From: Phycisphaerae bacterium
GTDB lineage: Bacteria; Planctomycetota; Phycisphaerae; Sedimentisphaerales; UBA12454
Direction of reading: 5' to 3'
Assembly (NCBI GenBank): GCA_028712345.1
Contig: JAQTQF010000032.1
Span: forward strand, 1 to 11,396
Length of the DNA stretch: 11,396 bases
Position numbers and translations under genes: made by a program. The notes below the pieces were generated by a model that saw only the letters and a program-made list of their open reading frames with translations, was not told the DNA's origin and searched no databases. Position 1 is the stretch's first letter, and every line of letters begins with the position of its first letter. Below are positions 7,230 to 11,396 of this stretch, in pieces.

Positions 7230-9434
7230 TCAGGTAACAATTAACTGTGTTTCATACAAACTCTTGTACAAAGCACAGTCTTTGACAAGTTTTTCGTGGG
7301 TTCCCTGAGCAGCAATCTGGCCGTTATTCATAACCACAATGCTGTCAGCGGATATCACGGTGCTGAAGCGGTGAGCTATCACAAAACAGGTTCTGTTCTT
7401 CATTATTTCGGCCAGCGCCTTATGAATTTTTGATTCGCTGTCGGCGTCAACCTGGCTCATCGCTTCGTCAAAAATAAGAATTGACGGATTCTTCAGTATC
7501 GACCTTGCAATAATGATTCTCTGTAATTGACCGCCGCTGAAGCCGGAACTGTTTTCGCCGATAACCGTTTCGTACCCGTCGGGCAGCGGCTCGATAAATT
7601 CGTGAGCATAAGCCCTTTTGGCCGCTGCGATAATTTCATCCATAGTCGCATCTTCTTTGCCGTAGCCGATATTCGCAGCGACCGTATCGTTAAAAGTAAC
7701 AACCTGCTGGCCAACCATACTTATCTGGCCTCGCAGGCTTTTGATACTCGCATTGCGTATATCAACTCCGTCGAAGATAACCGCTCCTTCATTCGGGTCG
7801 TAAAAACGCGGAATGAGATTTACCAGTGTCGTCTTGCCTGAGCCGTTCGGGCCGACGACGGCGACAGTCTGACCTGCATCGATTGCCAGATTCAGCCCGT
7901 CAAAAATCTTCCTGTCGCTTTGCGGATAACAAAATGAAATATTCCTGAATTCCATTTTTCTCTTCAACGGCGACAACTCTACCGCATCTGGTTTTTCAAA
8001 CTCGGTCGGTTCATCCATAAGAGTAAAGACTCTTTCGGCAGCGGCATTTGCCTCTTGAATTTTGTTCCAGATGTCGCTTGTTTTTCGTACCGCCTCGGCG
8101 GCAGAGCCCAAAAGAAATAAAATCACAAAAAATTCAGTAGCGCCAAGCTGGCCTTTGTTTATCCAGTGAGTACCGGCCACTATCGCGGCCAACCCTGCCG
8201 CCATTCCGATTACTTCCAGTGTGGGCATAGTCGCGGCGTCAACTCTTGAGCCTTTCAGTAATTGCTTCAGCAGTTTTTTATTTATAGCTCTGAAAGCGCC
8301 TTCTTCATAATCCTGCCGGTTATAAACTTTAACAATCTTGAGTCCAACTACCGTTTCCTGTAATTTCGAGAGCATCTGCGCCCAGGATAGCAGCGATTTT
8401 CTCGTCGCTCTCTTCATTTTCTTGCCCAATGAAGCGGCCAGCCAAACCGTAATCGGCGCACCGCCCAGAAACACAGCGGTCAACTGCCAGTTTATCAGCA
8501 TTGCCGAACCGAGAAAAACGGTGGCGTTAAGCGGTTCCCGCAGCGCCTTGCCAAGAAGAACTTTAATACCGTTGCCCATCGCGCCGCTGTCCCTGATAAG
8601 CCTGCTGACGGTATCGCTGGCCTGTTCATTAACGAAATATTTTACCGGCATTTTCATCACATGCCTGAAGGCATCCTGACGCAAATCGGTTACCGCCACC
8701 TGCACCACTTTCTGGGCAAAATAATCCTGATAAAACTTAGCTATGCATCTGATTATGGTCATTACCAACATCACTGCCATAATAAAAATAACCGCTCCGG
8801 TCTTTCCTTCCTTGGTGCTCTGTCTTGGAAGCAGCGAGAGCGCCTTTTGCGCCTTTCCGAAGAAGAACTTTCCTATGTTCCACTGCACAGCCCGAATGAA
8901 GCCCCAGTTTTCTCTATCCATAAATGCCTTGTCTGCTGTCGTTTTAATCTGAATCTGCCGGTTTTCAGCTCTACTGTCCCTGCCGATTTTTTGCAATTGA
9001 ACGGTCAGTCTATCTTCTGTCGCAGTGGCTAATTCCTGTACCAGTCTGGTCGAAGATATTTTATCCGCCTGCGACCCCACAAGAAAATCCCCCGCCCCGA
9101 TAATCCTGTCGTTTAACTGCAGCCCTGCCGCTGAGGCCAGCCCGTCTTTTTTTACCTTGATTACAACAAGGCTGTGTATCATATCCGGGCCGTTCTGGTC
9201 AACCAAATCGCTCATATCCGGAACATAAAAGTCCACACCGTACCGCCAGTTGCATGTTTTTCTGTCCACCCATCCATGGAGTCCTTCTTCTCCCATCATA
9301 ACTTTCAGCAATGGAATAATTGTCATAAAACTCAATGACAAAAGCAGAGAAATCGTTATTGCGCCCAAAACAACCACAACGATTCTCGGCCACTGCGGCC
9401 AGACATATTTAAGTATTCGCCTAAATGCACTCAA
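7230..9434 (-). CDS. MsbA-type ABC exporter with PDZ-like periplasmic insertion
   Basis: Half-size ABC exporter (membrane domain plus ATPase on one chain, working as a homodimer), likely flipping a lipid or lipid-linked glycan across the inner membrane. At 734 residues it is about 150 longer than usual MsbA proteins (near 580). TM1 is at about 18-40, TM2 at about 213-233, and the later helices at roughly 300-336 and 407-450. The extra length lies between TM1 and TM2, with a PDZ-like stretch near 85-165 (VVIKVKKDGLASAAGLQLND). ATPase motifs: A-loop Tyr503, Walker A GPNGSGKT (528-535), Q-loop Gln576, signature FSGGQ (632-636), Walker B ILIFDE (652-657) with Glu657, D-loop SQVD (660-663) and switch His688. 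All catalytic residues are present. The D-loop differs from the common SALD, and ATS after Walker B is AMS. The start is TTG at 9432-9434, with GGAG eight bases upstream; the next Met lies inside TM1. MsbA or a related lipid or glycan exporter are equally possible. Confidence 0.93.
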   Translation of the reverse strand: MSAFRRILKYVWPQWPRIVVVVLGAITISLLLSLSFMTIIPLLKVMMGEEGLHGWVDRKTCNWRYGVDFYVPDMSDLVDQNGPDMIHSLVVIKVKKDGLASAAGLQLNDRIIGAGDFLVGSQADKISSTRLVQELATATEDRLTVQLQKIGRDSRAENRQIQIKTTADKAFMDRENWGFIRAVQWNIGKFFFGKAQKALSLLPRQSTKEGKTGAVIFIMAVMLVMTIIRCIAKFYQDYFAQKVVQVAVTDLRQDAFRHVMKMPVKYFVNEQASDTVSRLIRDSGAMGNGIKVLLGKALREPLNATVFLGSAMLINWQLTAVFLGGAPITVWLAASLGKKMKRATRKSLLSWAQMLSKLQETVVGLKIVKVYNRQDYEEGAFRAINKKLLKQLLKGSRVDAATMPTLEVIGMAAGLAAIVAGTHWINKGQLGATEFFVILFLLGSAAEAVRKTSDIWNKIQEANAAAERVFTLMDEPTEFEKPDAVELSPLKRKMEFRNISFCYPQSDRKIFDGLNLAIDAGQTVAVVGPNGSGKTTLVNLIPRFYDPNEGAVIFDGVDIRNASIKSLRGQISMVGQQVVTFNDTVAANIGYGKEDATMDEIIAAAKRAYAHEFIEPLPDGYETVIGENSSGFSGGQLQRIIIARSILKNPSILIFDEAMSQVDADSESKIHKALAEIMKNRTCFVIAHRFSTVISADSIVVMNNGQIAAQGTHEKLVKDCALYKSLYETQLIVT

Positions 9435-9442
9435 TTCGCTTA

Positions 9443-9446
9443 CTCC
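9443..9446 (-). promoter_or_regulatory. Ribosome binding site for the TTG-started ABC exporter
   Basis: GGAG on the minus strand, within CTGGAG (9443-9448), lies eight bases before the TTG start at 9432-9434. No ATG or GTG start lies in a sensible position, so this site is the main support for TTG initiation. Confidence 0.6.
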
Positions 9447-9466
9447 AGATATAATAACAGCCCGAT

Positions 9467-9495
9467 ACGATAACCGAATAGACCCGATAGGTCAA
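9467..9495 (-). promoter_or_regulatory. Candidate promoter of the ABC exporter and fusion transferase
   Basis: Reading the minus strand, TTGACC (9490-9495, five of six consensus positions), a 17-base spacer and TATCGT (9467-9472, four of six) would start transcription about 25 bases before the TTG start. The 113-base gap to the preceding gene is the only sizeable gap in the minus-strand run, so an internal promoter here is reasonable. CCGATA-type repeats at 9461-9467, 9474-9480 and 9483-9489 overlap it and could be regulatory. No terminator for the preceding gene is evident, so read-through is also possible. Confidence 0.45.
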
Positions 9496-9547
9496 GAATT
9501 CAAAAATTTAGGTTTCAGGAGAAAGACAATAGAATTTGGAGTATTAT

Positions 9548-10126
9548 TCAGCCTCTAAGTTGATTCCAGTTTACCGGCTGTCTGTCAAGTTCAAGAATTT
9601 CGGAATTGTATATTACCCATTTTCCCTGTGGTATTTTTTTGAAGTAAAATCGAGCCTTGACTATCATAAATGTTTTACCGGCCTCGGCAATGTCGCTGTC
9701 TTCGGCAAACTTCACCATCATTTCAGCCTTAAAAATTCCCCTCTGACCATAAACTTTTATTTCTCTGCTGAAAATTGTAACTTTTTCCACGGCAGCGAAC
9801 TGAAAGAGCGTTCGACAATAAGCGAGCAATTGCTCCTTTGAACTGCACGAAAAATCATTATAGTCGTCGGCAACGATTTCATTTACCGGCTTGATGTCTC
9901 GTTTTTCAAACGCCTTGATTCCGATGTAAACGACTGCCTGGATTTTTTCCTTGTCCGTCTGAACAAAAAACGCAGTCGCAAACGCCGAGCTGGCAATAAT
10001 GAAAGGTACGGTAAAATGCCACCACTTTCTTCCGGCTGGATAAAACGCGTTATACAGCCAAAAAACCATCATCGATAAAACCGCTATCCCGATTCCCGCA
10101 AACGGATACTCAAAAATGTTGAACAT
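9548..10126 (-). CDS. Small membrane protein with NTF2-like C-terminal domain
   Basis: A 192-residue protein I do not recognise by name. Two hydrophobic segments (about 9-28 and 37-55), separated by a short aromatic/basic turn (FYPAGRKWW), should form a hairpin in the inner membrane. The soluble remainder (about 57-192) alternates helix and strand. AVVYIGIKAFEKRDIKPVNE (64-83) and ADDYNDFSCSSKEQLLAYCR (86-105) are followed by strands ending in GKWVIYNSEIL (168-178). This resembles the helix-then-curved-sheet order of NTF2/SnoaL-like domains, as a weak match by eye with no catalytic residues assignable. By the length of the hairpin, the domain probably lies on the cytoplasmic side. AAGGA (10135-10139 on the complement) lies eight bases before the ATG and inside the end of the upstream UPF0210 gene, and the two genes are three bases apart, so translation is probably coupled. 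Function is unknown. Confidence 0.8.
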   Translation of the reverse strand: MFNIFEYPFAGIGIAVLSMMVFWLYNAFYPAGRKWWHFTVPFIIASSAFATAFFVQTDKEKIQAVVYIGIKAFEKRDIKPVNEIVADDYNDFSCSSKEQLLAYCRTLFQFAAVEKVTIFSREIKVYGQRGIFKAEMMVKFAEDSDIAEAGKTFMIVKARFYFKKIPQGKWVIYNSEILELDRQPVNWNQLRG

Positions 10127-10129
10127 AGC

Positions 10130-11396
10130 TTAATTCCTTAAAGCTTGTACCTGTGCCGGGATTCTGCCCTTTCGTTTTATAAAATCCGCTGACGCGATTT
10201 TTGAAACTTTCATAACCGGCGCCGAGCCTAAAAGCCCGCCGAAATGGACCATCTGGCCGGCTTTTTTGCCGGGAGCGGGAATAACTCTTACGCTGGTTGT
10301 TTTATTATTTACAACACCGATTGCAAGTTCATCGGCAATAATCGCGCTCAATACATCTGCGGGCGTATTGCCGGGTACGGCAAACATATCCAGCCCGACC
10401 GAGCAGACGCTCGTCAGAGCTTCGAGTTTTTCAAGATTAAGGGCGCCGCTTTTGACCGCCCGAATCATTCCCGCATCTTCGCTGACCGGAATAAATGTTC
10501 CGCTCAGTCCACCGACATTGCCCGAAGCCATCGAGCCGCCTTTCTTCACCGCGTCCATCAGCATCGCCAGAGCCGCGGTCGAGCCTGCCCTGCCCATTTG
10601 CGAAACCCCCATCGCCTCAATAATTTCAGCGACCGAATCGCCCCTCTTCGGCGTCGAGGCAAGCGAAATATCGACAATGCCAAAATCAACTTTCATCATC
10701 TTTGCCACTTCCCTGCCAATAAGCTCTCCGGCGCGGGTTATCTTAAAAACGGTTCTCTTTATAACCTCTGAAAGCGCGGTCAAATCGCACTTCGGATTAT
10801 TTCTGACGACATCTCTGACAACACCCGGCCCCGATATTCCGATATTCAGCGAAAAGTCCGGCTCGCCGATGCCGTGATGAGCCCCTGCCATAAAGGGATT
10901 ATCCTCCGGCACATTCGCAAAGACCGCCAGCTTGGCGCATCCGATGCCGTTTTTACTTTTCGCGGCAATTTCCTTTATAATATGCCCGACCTTTTCGATA
11001 GCCGTCATATTCATTCCCGCCCTGCTCGATGCGAGATTTAAAAACGAACAAAGTCTCTCTGTTTCGCTCAGCGCCTGAGGAAGAGAATTTATAAGCAGCT
11101 CATCGCTTCTGGTCGTTCCTTTATGCACAAGCGCACCAAAGCCCCCGATAAAATCGATGTCAGCCGCTCTTGCCGCTCTGTCCAGCGTTTTTGCAACCGT
11201 AACTGCCGAGGCAATCTTGTTCGGCAGCGGCTCGATAAGCAGAGAAACCGGCGTAACGCTTAATCGCCTATTCGTTACCGGTATGCCGTATTTCTGCTCC
11301 AGGGCATCTGCGCATTGGTTGAGCCTTTTGCCCATTTCCGACAGCCTTTTATAAATCCTTTTATTAAAAGCCGCCGCATTTCTGTCCATACAGTCT
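10130..11396 (-). CDS. UPF0210/DUF711 (PFL family) protein, 5' end cut by window
   Basis: This is the C-terminal 421 codons or so of a UPF0210 protein, family length about 450. The ATG at 11387-11389 is not the start. The frame continues upstream to the edge as Asp-Cys, matching the conserved GISLxDC segment of the family, so about 25-35 residues are missing. Counting from that Met, recognisable blocks are KYGIPVTNRRLSVTP (33-47), DFIGGFGALVHKG (79-91), CAKLAVFANVPEDNPFMAGA (151-170), GEPDFSLNIGISGPGVV (175-191), GGSMASGNVGGLSGTFIPVS (284-303) and SVCSVGLDMFAVPGNTPADV (327-346). The family is soluble and its crystal structures resemble the pyruvate formate-lyase fold, but I know of no demonstrated reaction. 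It is often paired with an ACT-domain gene, which would lie beyond the right edge. Nothing ties it to glycan synthesis except position. Confidence 0.93.
   Translation of the reverse strand, partial: DCMDRNAAAFNKRIYKRLSEMGKRLNQCADALEQKYGIPVTNRRLSVTPVSLLIEPLPNKIASAVTVAKTLDRAARAADIDFIGGFGALVHKGTTRSDELLINSLPQALSETERLCSFLNLASSRAGMNMTAIEKVGHIIKEIAAKSKNGIGCAKLAVFANVPEDNPFMAGAHHGIGEPDFSLNIGISGPGVVRDVVRNNPKCDLTALSEVIKRTVFKITRAGELIGREVAKMMKVDFGIVDISLASTPKRGDSVAEIIEAMGVSQMGRAGSTAALAMLMDAVKKGGSMASGNVGGLSGTFIPVSEDAGMIRAVKSGALNLEKLEALTSVCSVGLDMFAVPGNTPADVLSAIIADELAIGVVNNKTTSVRVIPAPGKKAGQMVHFGGLLGSAPVMKVSKIASADFIKRKGRIPAQVQALRN

Noticed and set aside
8661..9032. A 123-codon plus-strand frame opposite the ABC exporter insertion
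   Set aside because: I considered whether the PDZ-like region was an antisense artefact. The minus-strand reading is continuous with both membrane helices and the ATPase, and the plus-strand frame has no recognisable domain.
9481..9547. A possible terminator after the small membrane protein gene
   Set aside because: The only hairpin is a four-base stem (GACC/GGTC) without a following T-run, and it overlaps the predicted -35 box.
10244..10877. Two long overlapping plus-strand frames (175 and 203 codons) opposite the UPF0210 gene
   Set aside because: They lie wholly within a clearly conserved gene on the other strand, show no recognisable domain, and arise from the codon pattern of that gene.
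1..11396. CRISPR arrays, tRNA or rRNA genes, insertion sequences
   Set aside because: Nearly every base is inside a well-supported gene. I saw no regular repeat-spacer array, cloverleaf or transposase motif. A covariance search would be the decisive test and I could not run one.

Overview
The window looks like part of a surface-glycan (O-antigen, exopolysaccharide or glycolipid) assembly locus from a Gram-negative-type bacterium. Base composition is moderately AT-rich by eye. The exporter is MsbA-like, glycosyltransferases are dense, and both UPF0210 and a long-looped ABC exporter are present. That mix would fit an anaerobic planctomycete-like or related lineage, but this is a weak impression from family resemblance and no marker gene fixes the taxon. 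There are no tRNA or rRNA genes, CRISPR arrays or transposases, and coding density is very high with no gene-free stretch over about 150 bases.

Layout. Bases 90-2861 (+) hold a tight three-gene run: two GT4-type glycosyltransferases (stop and start overlap by one base), then a class I SAM-dependent methyltransferase. A DegT/DnrJ/EryC1/StrS sugar aminotransferase (-) converges on the methyltransferase with a 10-bp overlap. A GT2 glycosyltransferase (+) diverges from the aminotransferase across an intergenic region of about 150 bp. A large two-domain GT2-GT4 glycosyltransferase (-) meets that GT2 gene tail to tail, sharing a TTAA that supplies both stop codons. Upstream of the fusion gene on the minus strand lie an MsbA-type ABC exporter, a small two-helix membrane protein with an NTF2-like tail, and a UPF0210/DUF711 protein that runs off the right edge.

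How the genes fit together (inference). The aminotransferase would make an amino-sugar nucleotide. The four glycosyltransferase proteins (five catalytic domains) would build an oligosaccharide on a lipid carrier. The methyltransferase may modify or cap a sugar. The ABC exporter would flip a lipid or glycolipid across the inner membrane. The UPF0210 protein and the small membrane protein are tightly linked to each other, but their link to glycan synthesis is only positional.

The most unusual element is an insertion of about 170 residues in the first extracytoplasmic loop of the ABC exporter, containing a PDZ-like sequence. Other points are a strong promoter whose spacer is an inverted repeat, non-ATG starts for two genes supported by Shine-Dalgarno placement, and a convergent gene pair sharing one TTAA. 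I found no convincing wholly new system here.
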